Below are positions 1 to 9,288 of a stretch of 64,000 nucleotides of DNA, one piece after another. Each line of letters starts with the position of its first letter. Positions within the stretch are counted from its first letter, which is position 1. The notes beneath the pieces were generated by a model. That model saw nothing but the letters and a program-made list of their open reading frames with translations. It made no database searches and had not been told where the DNA came from. The stretch comes from Promicromonospora sp. Populi (GTDB lineage: Bacteria > Actinomycetota > Actinomycetes > Actinomycetales > Cellulomonadaceae), in assembly GCF_041081105.1 (NCBI RefSeq), contig NZ_CP163528.1:1488001-1552000 (forward strand). Reading direction: 5' to 3'. A program made the translations under genes and the position numbers.

Positions 1-475
1 CCACCACGGGCAGGAAGTTCGCGTCGCCCAGCCAGCGGGGCACCACGTGCTGGTGCAGGTGCGCGGCAATGCCCGCACCTGCGACCTCGCCCTGGTTGAT
101 ACCTAGGTTGAAGCCTGCCGGGGCATACACGGCGCGCGACACGCGCATGGCCTGCTGAGTCATCTGCGCCAGCTCCACGGTCTCGGCCGCGTCCAGGTCC
201 GTGTAGTCCGACACGTGCCGGTACGGGAGCACCATCAGGTGCCCTGAGTTGTACGGGTACAGGTTCAGCACTACATAGCACCGCTGCCCGCGGGCGACGA
301 CGAGACCCTGCTCGTCGTCGCCCGCCGGGATGCGGCAGAACGGGCACGTCTGAGCCGTCGAGTCGGCCGGCCGGTCCTGCCCGCCGATGTAGACCATCCG
401 GTGCGGCGTCCAGAGCCGCTGCAGCCCGTCGTCCCTCGGGCCGAAGTCCGCGGCGTCCTGCGCGGTGGGCTCCAT
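1..475 (-). CDS. HIT-family nucleotide phosphorylase/hydrolase (3' end outside window)
   Basis: A histidine-triad protein acting on dinucleoside polyphosphates or nucleotide conjugates. Visible are the triad HLHQHVV at residues 139-145 and a CPFC pair at 44-47 that in relatives binds zinc. The first 158 residues are present and the C-terminus lies beyond the left edge. Its ATG shares one base with the thrS stop (TGATG), so it is translationally coupled to thrS. The order thrS then HIT is the arrangement known from mycobacteria, where the HIT protein is an Ap4A phosphorylase; the same role is inferred here. Synthetases make Ap4A as a by-product, so the pairing is functionally sensible. Confidence 0.9.
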   Translation of the reverse strand, partial: MEPTAQDAADFGPRDDGLQRLWTPHRMVYIGGQDRPADSTAQTCPFCRIPAGDDEQGLVVARGQRCYVVLNLYPYNSGHLMVLPYRHVSDYTDLDAAETVELAQMTQQAMRVSRAVYAPAGFNLGINQGEVAGAGIAAHLHQHVVPRWLGDANFLPVV

Positions 476-2505
476 CAGGCCTGCTGCGACCGCTCGGCCA
501 CTGCCGCCGCGATGCGTTCGACGGCGTCCGCCACGGGCACCCCGTTCTCCTGCGTGCCGTCGCGGAACCGGAACGACACGGCGCCGGCCTCGACGTCCTC
601 ACCGCCGGCGATGAGCGTGAACGGCACCTTCTCCTTGGACGCGTTGCGGATCTTCTTGCCGAACCGGTCGTCGGAGAGGTCCAGCTCGACGCGGATACCC
701 CGCGCCGTGAGCTGCGCGGCGACGTCCTTCACGTAGTCGTCGAACGCGTCGGCGACGGGGACCAGCTTGACCTGCACGGGCGCGAGCCAGGCCGGGAAGG
801 CGCCCGCGTAGTGCTCGATGAGCACACCCATGAACCGCTCGATGGAGCCGAACTTGGCCGAGTGGATCATCACCGGCTGCTGACGGGTGCCGTCGGCAGC
901 CGCGTACTCCAGCCCGAAGCCCTTGGGCTGGTTGAAGTCGTACTGCACGGTGCCCATCTGCCAGGTGCGCCCGATGGCGTCCTTCGCCTGCACGGAGATC
1001 TTCGGGCCGTAGAACGCGGCGCCGCCCGGGTCCGCCACGAGCTCCAGCCCGGTCTCGCGCCCGACCTCCTCCAGGATCTTCGTCGCGGCGGCCCAGTCCT
1101 CGTCCGAGCCGACGAACTTGTCCGGCTTCGCGTCGTCGCGCGTGGACAGCTCCAGGTAGAACTCGTCCAGGCCGAAGTCGCGCAGCACGCTGAGCATGAA
1201 GTTCAGCAGGTGCTTGACCTCCGACGGCGCCTGCTCCGGCGTCACGTACGAGTGCGAGTCGTCCTGGGTCAGGCCGCGCACGCGGGTCAGCCCCTGCACG
1301 ACGCCCGACTTCTCGTACCGGTAGACCGAGCCGAACTCGAACAGGCGCAGCGGCAGCTCTCGGTACGAGCGTCCGCGCGACGCGAAGATCAGGTTGTGCA
1401 TCGGGCAGTTCATGGCCTTGAGCCGGTACTTGGACCCCTCGAGGTCCATCTCCGGGAACATGGTGTCCGAGTAGTACGGCAGGTGCCCCGAGGTGTGGAA
1501 CAGCCCGTCCTTGCTGATGTGCGGCGTACCGACGTAGGAGAACCCCTCCTCGATGTGCCGCTGGCGCACGTAGTCCTCCATGACCCGCTTGATCACGCCA
1601 CCCTTGGGGTGGAACAGCGGCAGCCCGGAGCCGACCTCGTCGTGGAAGCTGAACAGGTCCATCTCGGCGCCGATGCGCCGGTGGTCGCGCCGCTCGGCCT
1701 CGGCCAGCCGGTCCAGGTGCGCCTTGAGCTCGTCCTTGGTGGGCCACGCCGTGCCGTACACGCGCTGCAGCATCGGGTTCTTCTCGCTGCCGCGCCAGTA
1801 AGCGGCGGCCGAGCGCATGAGCTGCACGCCGTTGCCGATCAGGCGGGTGCTCGGCAGGTGCGGGCCGCGGCACAGGTCGCTCCAGACCACGGTCTCGCTC
1901 TCGCGACCCGCGCCCCGGACGTTGTCGTAGATGGTCAGCTCGGCGCCGCCCACCTCGACGGCCTCACCGTTCTCGCTGTCGCCCGAGCCGCCCTTGAGGC
2001 CGATCAGCTCCAGCTTGTACGGCTCGCCCGCCAGCTCCACGCGGGCCTCGTCCTCGGTGACGACCCGACGGCGGAACGTCTGGCCCTCCTTGATGATGCG
2101 GCCCATGACCTTGTCGAGGTTCTTCAGGTCCTCGGGCGTGAACGGCGTCTCGACGTCGAAGTCGTAGTAGAAACCGTCGGTGACCGGCGGGCCGATGCCC
2201 AGCTTCGCGTCCGGGTTGACCTGCTGCACCGCCTGCGCCAGCACGTGCGCGGCGCTGTGCCGCAGCACCGCCAGGCCGTCCGGCTCGCCCAGCGTCACCG
2301 GCTCGACCTTGCTGCCGGCCGGGATCTCCCGGTCGAGGTCCCACAGCTCGCCGTCCACGCGCACCACCACGACGTCGCGGCGCTCGCGGTACAGCTCGAT
2401 ACCGGTGGTCGCGGCAGCGGTCGTCGTCGCCTCCGTCAAGTTCTGCGCGGGGGTCTCGCCACCGGCGAGGTCGACGGGGCTGGGCGGCGATGCGACGTCG
2501 GACAC
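475..2505 (-). CDS. thrS: Threonyl-tRNA synthetase
   Basis: Class II synthetase charging tRNA-Thr, 676 residues, the usual actinobacterial length. Order: a TGS-like N-terminal region, the second editing domain with an HxxxH motif ([11 protein letters not shown] near residue 83), the catalytic core with zinc ligand Cys in [10 protein letters not shown] (about 367) and motif 2 [12 protein letters not shown] (about 409), and a C-terminal anticodon domain. I chose the GTG at 2505 because AAGGAG sits seven bases upstream; an in-frame ATG 45 bases further up lacks such a site and would run into the hairpin at 2539-2574. No T-box-like leader is visible. The downstream HIT gene overlaps by one base. 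Confidence 0.97.
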   Translation of the reverse strand: MSDVASPPSPVDLAGGETPAQNLTEATTTAAATTGIELYRERRDVVVVRVDGELWDLDREIPAGSKVEPVTLGEPDGLAVLRHSAAHVLAQAVQQVNPDAKLGIGPPVTDGFYYDFDVETPFTPEDLKNLDKVMGRIIKEGQTFRRRVVTEDEARVELAGEPYKLELIGLKGGSGDSENGEAVEVGGAELTIYDNVRGAGRESETVVWSDLCRGPHLPSTRLIGNGVQLMRSAAAYWRGSEKNPMLQRVYGTAWPTKDELKAHLDRLAEAERRDHRRIGAEMDLFSFHDEVGSGLPLFHPKGGVIKRVMEDYVRQRHIEEGFSYVGTPHISKDGLFHTSGHLPYYSDTMFPEMDLEGSKYRLKAMNCPMHNLIFASRGRSYRELPLRLFEFGSVYRYEKSGVVQGLTRVRGLTQDDSHSYVTPEQAPSEVKHLLNFMLSVLRDFGLDEFYLELSTRDDAKPDKFVGSDEDWAAATKILEEVGRETGLELVADPGGAAFYGPKISVQAKDAIGRTWQMGTVQYDFNQPKGFGLEYAAADGTRQQPVMIHSAKFGSIERFMGVLIEHYAGAFPAWLAPVQVKLVPVADAFDDYVKDVAAQLTARGIRVELDLSDDRFGKKIRNASKEKVPFTLIAGGEDVEAGAVSFRFRDGTQENGVPVADAVERIAAAVAERSQQA

Positions 2506-2538
2506 AGGAGTGCTCCTTGGAAACTGGAGAAGAAACGG

Positions 2539-2574
2539 ATCGAGGGGCACCGTCCGCGGACGGTGCCCCTCGAT
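2539..2574 (-). terminator. Perfect palindrome between the small helical protein gene and thrS
   Basis: An 18/18-base perfect inverted repeat with no unpaired spacer (arm ATCGAGGGGCACCGTCCG). On the minus strand it is followed by a pyrimidine-rich tract with several T residues. It lies 47 bases after the stop of the small gene at 2621 and about 34 bases before the thrS start, so it most likely terminates the upstream transcript. Confidence 0.65.
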
Positions 2575-2620
2575 CGTACCGATCCGGGACCCGCGGTCGT
2601 ACCGCGGGCGGATCGGGGAA

Positions 2621-2806
2621 TCAGCTCTGGCCGAAGTCCTTGGCCTTCTCGCCCAGCGTGTCGATGAGGCCGTCGGCCTGGTCGGGCGCGAGCTCCTTGA
2701 GCTTGTCGGTAGCAGCGTCGACGTTCCCCTCGTTGAGCTGCTCCTTCGCCTTCTCGATGTTGTCCGGGTCGGTCACGAAATCCTTGGCCTGGTCAAAAAG
2801 CCCCAT
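2621..2806 (-). CDS. Small charged helical protein (61 aa)
   Basis: A soluble 61-residue protein, rich in Asp, Glu, Lys and Ala and predicted to be almost entirely helical (starts [16 protein letters not shown]). No catalytic motif or membrane segment is visible. GAGAGGAG seven bases before the ATG supports the start. It resembles the small Rv0909/MT0933-like or CsbD-like stress proteins of Actinobacteria in size and composition, but I cannot assign it to either with certainty. It is followed by the hairpin at 2539-2574 and so is probably a single-gene transcript. Confidence 0.7.
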   Translation of the reverse strand: MGLFDQAKDFVTDPDNIEKAKEQLNEGNVDAATDKLKELAPDQADGLIDTLGEKAKDFGQS

Positions 2807-2959
2807 GTGCGACTCCTCTCAACGGGTACACCTCGTGCACCCCCTGCGCGCGACGGGGTCCCGCCGCCCCCTCGAACCTACGCGCAACGGGCGGCCCGTG
2901 CACGCCGGTGCGCGCCCGCCAGGTCGGCGGACGGCGGCTGCGTCTCGTAACGTCAGGCC

Positions 2960-4723
2960 GTGGAGACATTGGAGTACCTGGCCATCGGCGTCGCCGCCGC
3001 GGCCCTGATCATCGCTGTGACGGCACTCGCACCCCGGGCCGGGGTCGCGTCGCCCCTCGTGCTGGTGGTGATCGGCGCCGGGGTGAGCCTGCTGCCATGG
3101 GTGCCCGCCATCGAGGTACCGCCCGAGGTGATCCTCGGCGGCGTGCTGCCGCCCCTGCTGTACTCGGCGGCGGTCGGGCTGCCGTCCATGGACTTCCGGC
3201 GCGACTTCACCGCCATCGGCGGCCTGTCCGTGACGCTCGTGGTGATCGGCTCGGTACTGATCGGGCTGCTCTTCCGGGTGCTGATCCCCGGGATCGACCT
3301 GGCCACCGCGATCGCCCTGGGCGCCATAGTCAGCCCGACCGACGCCGTGGCGACCTCCATCGTCAAACGGCTCGGGGCGTCCCCGCGCAGCGTCACCATG
3401 CTGGAGGGCGAGTCCCTGCTCAACGACGCGTCCGCGCTGGTGCTGCTCCGGTCGGCGATCGCGGCGACGGCGGCCACGGTGAGCCTGTGGGAGGTCGTGG
3501 GCGACTTCGTGTTCGCGGCGGGCCTGGCCGTCGTCATCGGTGTGCCCGTCGGCTGGCTGGGCCTGCGCGTACGCAAGCGGCTGCAGAACGCCGCGCTGAG
3601 CACGGCAATGTCGTTCGTCGTCCCGTTCTTCGCCTACCTGCCCGCGGAGGAGCTGGGCGCATCGGGCCTGGTCGCGGTGGTGGCGGCGGGCCTCGTGACC
3701 GGCAACGGGTCGCCGCGGCACCTGCGGCCACAGGACCGGATAGCCGAACGGTCCAACTGGCGCACCGTGGAGCTCCTGCTCGAGGGCACGGTGTTCCTCG
3801 TGATGGGCATCCAGCTCTTCGACCTGATCGAGGACACCGAGGCGGGCACCGGTTCGGTCTGGCAGGCCGCCGTCGTAGCCGTGATCGCGAGTGCCGCGGT
3901 GCTCGTGGTGCGCGCCGCGTTCGTCGCACCGCTGATCGTGCTCCAGTCCCGGCGGGCCCGCCGCGGCGAGGCAGTACGCGAGACCCTCTCGGGCATCCAG
4001 GACCGCCTCGACCAGCGCGCCGCCGCCGCGCCACCCGCGGCCGCCGAGGCGCCCAAGGGCCGGCGCTCCCGTGCCGCGCGCCTGGAGCGGATCCAGGGGA
4101 CGCTCCGGCGTCGGACCGCCGACATCGACTACGACCTCGCCAAGCCGCTCGGCTGGCGCGAGGGCACCCTGCTGGTGTGGGCGGGCATGCGCGGCGTGGT
4201 GACGCTCGCCGCCGCGCAGACGCTGCCCGCGGACATCCCGGGGCGCTCGTTCCTGATCCTCGTCGCCTTCGGCGTCGCGTTCGGCACGCTCCTGGTCCAG
4301 GGCAGCACCCTGCCGTGGGTGACGCGCAAGCTCGGCCTGGTCGATCAGGACACGACCGGCGATCTGCCCGCCCTGCGCCGCGAGACCGAGCAGGCGGCGC
4401 GCACCTTCCTTGCCGAGCCCCGCCGCCCGGACGGCACGGAGTACGACGCCGGTGTGGTCGCCCGGGTGCGCAGGGACACGTTCCGGGAGCAGGAGTCGCA
4501 GGACGCGGACGCGATCCTCCCCAAGGAGCGCTTCATCCAGTACCGGGAGCTGCGGCTCGCCACGATCGCCGCCCAGCGCGAGGAGCTGCTCACCGCCCGG
4601 TCCACGGGCAGCTACGACTCCGCCCAGCTCGGCAACGCCCTGGACCTGCTGGACGCCGAGCAGATCGCCGTCGAGATGCGCAAGGGCAAGATCCCGGTCC
4701 GCGACGACGACCCGGAGCGATAG
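2960..4723 (+). CDS. Na+/H+ antiporter, CPA1 (NhaP-type)
   Basis: An integral membrane cation/proton exchanger of 587 residues. The first about 320 residues form a dozen hydrophobic segments. The family's ion-binding signature is clear: GAIVSPTDAVAT followed by LEGESLLNDASALV. A cytoplasmic insertion of about 70 charged residues precedes a further membrane segment (MRGVVTLAAAQTLP), and the C-terminal about 140 residues are a soluble charged tail. The start is the GTG at 2960. The next gene begins nine bases after the stop, so the two may be co-transcribed. Likely role is pH and sodium homeostasis. Confidence 0.93.
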   Translation: METLEYLAIGVAAAALIIAVTALAPRAGVASPLVLVVIGAGVSLLPWVPAIEVPPEVILGGVLPPLLYSAAVGLPSMDFRRDFTAIGGLSVTLVVIGSVLIGLLFRVLIPGIDLATAIALGAIVSPTDAVATSIVKRLGASPRSVTMLEGESLLNDASALVLLRSAIAATAATVSLWEVVGDFVFAAGLAVVIGVPVGWLGLRVRKRLQNAALSTAMSFVVPFFAYLPAEELGASGLVAVVAAGLVTGNGSPRHLRPQDRIAERSNWRTVELLLEGTVFLVMGIQLFDLIEDTEAGTGSVWQAAVVAVIASAAVLVVRAAFVAPLIVLQSRRARRGEAVRETLSGIQDRLDQRAAAAPPAAAEAPKGRRSRAARLERIQGTLRRRTADIDYDLAKPLGWREGTLLVWAGMRGVVTLAAAQTLPADIPGRSFLILVAFGVAFGTLLVQGSTLPWVTRKLGLVDQDTTGDLPALRRETEQAARTFLAEPRRPDGTEYDAGVVARVRRDTFREQESQDADAILPKERFIQYRELRLATIAAQREELLTARSTGSYDSAQLGNALDLLDAEQIAVEMRKGKIPVRDDDPER

Positions 4724-4732
4724 CCTCCCGGC

Positions 4733-5431
4733 GTGACGGACTACTCTCCGCTCCACCTCGACTGGCCCGGCTGCGTCAACGCACGTGACCTTGGCGGGCT
4801 GCCGCTCACCGGCGGCGGCGCGGTTCTGCCGCGCGCCCTGGTGCGCGCCGACAGCCCCAGCAACCTGACCGACGACGGTGTCGCCGCCGCCACCGCCTAC
4901 GGGCTGTCGCGGATCATCGACCTGCGCCGCCCGGACGAGACCGGTCCGTACCCCAGCCGGCTGGCGGGTCTTCCGGCGCACCTGCACCTGCCGGTACAGG
5001 GGCCAGGCGACCCCGAGGAGGGGCCCTGGGTCCACCTGTACACGGGGCTGCTCGACCGGCGTCCCGAGCTGTTCGTTCGCGCCGTGGCGGCCGTCGCGGA
5101 CGCGCCCGAGGGGCCCGTGCTGGTGCACTGCGCCGCCGGGAAGGACCGCACGGGGCTCGTGGTGGCGCTCGCGCTCCTGCTCGTCGGGGCGGACCTCGAC
5201 GCCGTCGCCGACGACTACGAGCTCACCAACGAGCGGCTCGCTGCCCGGTACGCCGCGCTGGCGCCCGAGCGCGAGATCCCGAGCGGGCGCGAGATCCCGC
5301 CCTCGCGGCAGGTCATCCTCGGCGCGCTGGAGCACCTGCGCGCCCGGCACGGCTCGGTCGAGGCGTACCTGGCCGACGCCGGGCTCACGCCGGGGCAGGT
5401 GCGGGCACTCCGCACCCGACTGGTCGGCTAG
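4733..5431 (+). CDS. Tyrosine-protein phosphatase (atypical dual-specificity type)
   Basis: A 232-residue cytoplasmic phosphatase. The active-site loop is HCAAGKDRTG at 132-141, with nucleophile Cys133 and phosphate-binding Arg139; the N-terminal NARDLGG (about 16-22) and IDLRRPDE (about 62-69) are typical of the Y_phosphatase3 family (mycobacterial PtpB type). GTG start nine bases after the antiporter stop. Its stop overlaps the stop of the convergent GH95 gene by three bases at a CTAG. Substrates may be phosphotyrosine proteins or phosphoinositides; this cannot be told from sequence. Confidence 0.88.
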   Translation: MTDYSPLHLDWPGCVNARDLGGLPLTGGGAVLPRALVRADSPSNLTDDGVAAATAYGLSRIIDLRRPDETGPYPSRLAGLPAHLHLPVQGPGDPEEGPWVHLYTGLLDRRPELFVRAVAAVADAPEGPVLVHCAAGKDRTGLVVALALLLVGADLDAVADDYELTNERLAARYAALAPEREIPSGREIPPSRQVILGALEHLRARHGSVEAYLADAGLTPGQVRALRTRLVG

Positions 5432-8400
5432 CTGACGAGGAAGGCCAGGTCCTGCCAGTTGCCCACCTCCGTCGGCGTCAGCGCACGGCCGAAGATCGCC
5501 AGCCGGTCCACTCCCCCGGACTGCCGCTCGCCGCCGTTGCGGTTCGCGCCGATGTGCAGGGTGCGCGACGTGCACGCGTTCGCCGCCTGGTAGCCCCCGA
5601 TCGTGGCGGTGGCCGCCTGCGCGCCGTCGACGTACACCGTGACTACGCCGGCGGTCGACAGGGTGACGACCAGCTCGAACCAGCGGCCGGTCGGGACCAC
5701 GGCGCTCGTCGTCGTCCCGGTGCCCGCCGTGATGATGCGGATGTTGTTCGACGGCGTGGTGTCGATCATGATGCCGTCGGAGTCGCTGCTGGCCGACCGG
5801 TGGTCGAAGAGGCGGCGGTAGCTCGGCTGGCCGGGATCGATCCGGAACTCGCCGGCGAACGTCGACTCCTCGAGATAGCCGAGCGAGAACGGCTCGACGC
5901 TCGTCACGTAGCCCGAGGCCGCGAGCTGCTGGGCCGCGCCGGTCGGCCCGTCGGTGAGCACGTCGAGGGCGCCCTCCACCCGCCAGTCGCGGTCGTTCCC
6001 GGACTGGTCGCCGTCGGCGTCGCCGCCGAGGTTCCACGCGACGAGGGTGCCCTCGGGTACCGGGCACGGCGTCGGCGGTTTCACGTTCACCACCGTCGTG
6101 TCGCTGAGGGTGACCTCGCCCGCGGTCAGCGTCGCGGTGATCGGCGACTGACGCGCGGTGTTGCCCGGGCCTACGGTGACGGTCACGGTCCGCTCGACGC
6201 TCTCCCCGGCCGGGATGGTCCCGAACGCGACCTCCGCCGGCGACGCCGACCAGTCCGGGTAGCCCGGCGCCGTGTCATCTGGCACCGAGACCTGCACGGA
6301 CGCATCCTCGACGGGCGCGGAACCCATCGCGGACGCGCGCACGGTGACCGCGATCTCGTCGCCCGAGACCGCCGTCGCAGGCGCCGTGATCGACAGCGCC
6401 GCCGTGGCCCTGGCCACGTACCGCTTCCCGGCCTGCCCCTGGAAGACCACCACGCCGTCCTCGACCGTGGACCGGACTGGCTTGCCCCGGTGGTCGGTCA
6501 GCGTGAACAGACCCGGCTGGAAGATCTGGTTGCCGATCCGCAGCTCGCCGTCGTTCGCGGGCCGGATCTCCATCCGCCGGACCGATCCGTCCGCCCACGT
6601 CGCGTCGACCTCGACGTCGCCGCGCGCCTTCAGCCCCGAGTAGGAACCGTCCGGCCAGGCCGACGGCAGCGCGGGCAGCACGTCGATCCGCCCGGCCTGG
6701 CTCTGCAGCAGCATCTCCGCGACGCCCGATGTCGCGCCGAAGTTGCCGTCGATCTGGAACGGCGGGTGGTCGTCCCACAGGTTGTCGAGGGTTGAGGCCT
6801 TGAGCTGTTCGGAGAGCAGCTTGTGCGCACGATCGCCGTCGAGCAGCCGCGCCCAGAAGTTGATCTTCCACGCCTTGGACCACCCGGTACCGCCGTCGCC
6901 GCGCCCGTCGAGCGTGGTGCGGGCGGCCTCGGCGAGTTCCGGCGTCGCGGCGGGTGAGACCGCCGTCCCCGGGAAGAGCGCGTACAGGTGGGACACGTGC
7001 CGGTGCTGGTTCGTCGGGTTGTCGAGCGCCTGCTCGACCTTCCACTCCTTGAGCTGTCCCCACGACCCGATGGCGAGGCCCGGGTAGATGCCCTGCAGCT
7101 TTTCGTCGAGGTCGGCGAGGTAGGTGGCGTCGTCCTCGCCGGTGAGCTCGGCGGCCGCCGAGGCCGAGGTCAGCAGCTCGGTGACGATCTGCTGCGAGAT
7201 CGACGCGCCCACCGTGAAGTCGCCCTGCTCGGGCGAGTAGCTCGGCGTGACCACGTAGGTGCCGTCCGTGTCCCGCACGAGGAAGTCGATCCAGAACTCG
7301 GAGACGGACTTGAGCATCGGGTAGGCGCGCTCCCGCAGGAACTCCTCGTCCCCGGTGAACAGGTAGTGCTGCCAGTAGTGCTGCGCCAGCCACGCGGCGG
7401 CGTCGGGCTGCCAGAACGACTGCGGGTACTGGTGGAACCCGGTGAACCCGTACGGGTTGGTCTCGTTCCCCACGGCCCACCCGCTCGCCCCGTACATCTC
7501 GCTCGCCGACACCGTTCCTGGCGCCACCATCGAGTCCACGTAGTCGAAGAACGGCTCGGTGGTCTCGCTGAGGTTGGTCGTCTCGGCCGGCCAGTAGTTC
7601 ATCTGCAGGTTGATGTTGACGTGGTAGTCGGCGTCCCAGGGCGGGTTGTTCACCCGGTTCCAGACACCCTGCAGGTTCGCCGGGAGCGAGCCGCCGCGCG
7701 AGGACGAGATCAGCAGGTAGCGGCCGTACTGGAAGTACAGCTCCTCGAGCGCCCGGGCGCTCTCGGCGTCGATGGTCGACCGGTACTCCGCCAGCAGCTC
7801 GTCGGTGGGGATGTCGGGAAGCCGGGCGCCGAGGTCGAGCTCCGCGCGGTCGAACAGGCCCCGGTAGTCACTCTGGTGGCGCTTCAGGAGCTTCTTGAAC
7901 CCGCGGTCCGACGCCGAGTCCACCGCCTCGGTGACCTGCTCGTGGGGGTCGACGCCGGTGCGGTAGTCGGCCGCGTAGTCCATCGCGAAGTCGGTAGCGG
8001 CGCTGAACACGAGCGTCACGGAGCTCGCGCCCCGGACGCCGATCGTCCCGTCGCCGTTCGTCACCGACCCGCCGCTGTTGAGCACCTGCAGCTGCGACTC
8101 GAAGCGCAGCCCGTTGTTTGCCAACCGCCCCGCCGTCGTGAGCCGCCCGCCCTCGGCCGTCTGGGTCACCTCCGTGCGCCCGGCCGGCAGGTTGAGCCGC
8201 GCGTCGAACCCGATCCGGCCACGCTGGTCGGCAGTCAGTCGCACGACGACGACGTCGTCGGCCGCCGAGGCGAAGTACTCGCGGGTGTAGCCGACGCCGT
8301 CGGCGGTGAACGTGGTGGTCACCACCGAGTCGGAGATGTCGAGCTGCCTGCGGTAGTCGCTCGCCTCCCCGATGCCGGTCATCGTCAGGTCGAGGTCGCC

Positions 8401-9003
8401 GAAGGTCTGGTATGAGCCGAAGTTCAGCTTCGGCTTGCCCAGCAGGTCGGCGATCGTCTCTGGTGCGATGCCGCCGGTCGGCGACTGGTTGATGAGCTGC
8501 CGGGCCTCCTCGATCGTCTGAGGCCCGCGACCGTCGGTCCAGTTGCCGTAGTCGTAGCCGCCCTGCGCGCCAGGTCCCCCGGTCCAGAGCGACTTCTCGT
8601 TGAGCTGGATCTTCTCGTCGGTGACCCCGCCGTAGACGACGGCGCCCATGGCGCCGTTGCCGATCGGCAGGGCGCGCTGCTCCCAGTTGCGCTGGTGATT
8701 GCCCTCGGTCGACAGCGGCTCGTCGAACCAGATCGTGTCGGGGGCGCCGTCGAGGCGCGGTCGGTCGTCCGGCACGGTGGTGTCCTCCGGGGCGGTTGGG
8801 GCCATCGGTGCTGTTGTGTCGTTCTGGACTGTCGTGTCCTGCGGGACGACGGAGGCGCGCAGCGCGGTAGCGGCGTGCGGCGCGGCCGCCGCGGGGACCA
8901 CCGCCGCGGCCGACATGGGTGCGGCGAGCAGCAGCGCCAGCGCCGCCGCGACGGCCCGTCGCCCGGGGCGGCGCAGCAGGAATGGGATCGAGCAGCGGGT
9001 CAT
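5428..9003 (-). CDS. Secreted GH95 alpha-L-fucosidase/galactosidase with NEW3 and LamG-like domains
   Basis: A secreted 1191-residue glycoside hydrolase removing terminal fucose (or galactose) from glycans such as xyloglucan. An N-terminal signal peptide (about 1-42) is followed by a Thr/Pro linker, the GH95 N-terminal beta domain (WFDEPLSTEGNHQRNWEQ, LPIGNGAMGAVVYGG), the helical barrel with NLQMNYWPAETTNLSE and FQIDGNFGAT, a NEW3-type beta domain (about the 90 residues before PPTPCPVP), and a concanavalin-like/LamG domain over roughly the last 195 residues that probably binds carbohydrate. I start at the ATG at 9003 with GGAGG six bases upstream; a longer reading frame adds 25 residues but spoils the signal peptide. 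Confidence 0.93.
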   Translation of the reverse strand: MTRCSIPFLLRRPGRRAVAAALALLLAAPMSAAAVVPAAAAPHAATALRASVVPQDTTVQNDTTAPMAPTAPEDTTVPDDRPRLDGAPDTIWFDEPLSTEGNHQRNWEQRALPIGNGAMGAVVYGGVTDEKIQLNEKSLWTGGPGAQGGYDYGNWTDGRGPQTIEEARQLINQSPTGGIAPETIADLLGKPKLNFGSYQTFGDLDLTMTGIGEASDYRRQLDISDSVVTTTFTADGVGYTREYFASAADDVVVVRLTADQRGRIGFDARLNLPAGRTEVTQTAEGGRLTTAGRLANNGLRFESQLQVLNSGGSVTNGDGTIGVRGASSVTLVFSAATDFAMDYAADYRTGVDPHEQVTEAVDSASDRGFKKLLKRHQSDYRGLFDRAELDLGARLPDIPTDELLAEYRSTIDAESARALEELYFQYGRYLLISSSRGGSLPANLQGVWNRVNNPPWDADYHVNINLQMNYWPAETTNLSETTEPFFDYVDSMVAPGTVSASEMYGASGWAVGNETNPYGFTGFHQYPQSFWQPDAAAWLAQHYWQHYLFTGDEEFLRERAYPMLKSVSEFWIDFLVRDTDGTYVVTPSYSPEQGDFTVGASISQQIVTELLTSASAAAELTGEDDATYLADLDEKLQGIYPGLAIGSWGQLKEWKVEQALDNPTNQHRHVSHLYALFPGTAVSPAATPELAEAARTTLDGRGDGGTGWSKAWKINFWARLLDGDRAHKLLSEQLKASTLDNLWDDHPPFQIDGNFGATSGVAEMLLQSQAGRIDVLPALPSAWPDGSYSGLKARGDVEVDATWADGSVRRMEIRPANDGELRIGNQIFQPGLFTLTDHRGKPVRSTVEDGVVVFQGQAGKRYVARATAALSITAPATAVSGDEIAVTVRASAMGSAPVEDASVQVSVPDDTAPGYPDWSASPAEVAFGTIPAGESVERTVTVTVGPGNTARQSPITATLTAGEVTLSDTTVVNVKPPTPCPVPEGTLVAWNLGGDADGDQSGNDRDWRVEGALDVLTDGPTGAAQQLAASGYVTSVEPFSLGYLEESTFAGEFRIDPGQPSYRRLFDHRSASSDSDGIMIDTTPSNNIRIITAGTGTTTSAVVPTGRWFELVVTLSTAGVVTVYVDGAQAATATIGGYQAANACTSRTLHIGANRNGGERQSGGVDRLAIFGRALTPTEVGNWQDLAFLVS

Positions 9004-9072
9004 CTTCGGCCTCCGGATGGTCGACGTCGTCGTCTCCCGCGCCAGCTTGCGCGCCGGACAGTGCTCGCGAGC

Positions 9073-9101
9073 ATTCAAACAACCGCCCTGAGCGGTGTCA
9101 A
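9073..9101 (-). promoter_or_regulatory. Possible sigma-70-type promoter of the GH95 gene
   Basis: On the minus strand TTGACA (9101-9096) and TTGAAT (9078-9073) are separated by 17 bases, giving a leader of about 65 bases before the ATG at 9003. The remainder of the 9.1-9.29 kb gap shows a TACAGT box near 9200 that could serve the plus-strand kinase gene. Confidence 0.45.
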
Positions 9102-9288
9102 CAAGACACCTGATGTTTATCCGGGAAGTGGCTGAACTGACGAGTCGATTAGGGGATATTCGGCCCAGCCGTGTGCCAAGAGATCCGATGTATGTCGCCT
9201 ACAGTGGTCCGGCGGGAACGGCACCGCTGCGAACGGACGGCCCCAGAAATAGCTGGCGCACCCTCGCTCGTCCAGACAGGATGCAAGC

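Noticed and set aside
2506..2620. T-box riboswitch before thrS
   Set aside because: The leader is only about 115 bases, contains a simple perfect hairpin and lacks the conserved T-box bulge; T-boxes for thrS are not usual in Actinobacteria.
811..6067. Long open frames opposite or out of frame with thrS, the antiporter and the fucosidase (618 to 1082 codons)
   Set aside because: They are composed of Arg/Ala/Gly/Pro-rich shadow sequence typical of high-GC DNA and lie across well-supported genes on the other strand.
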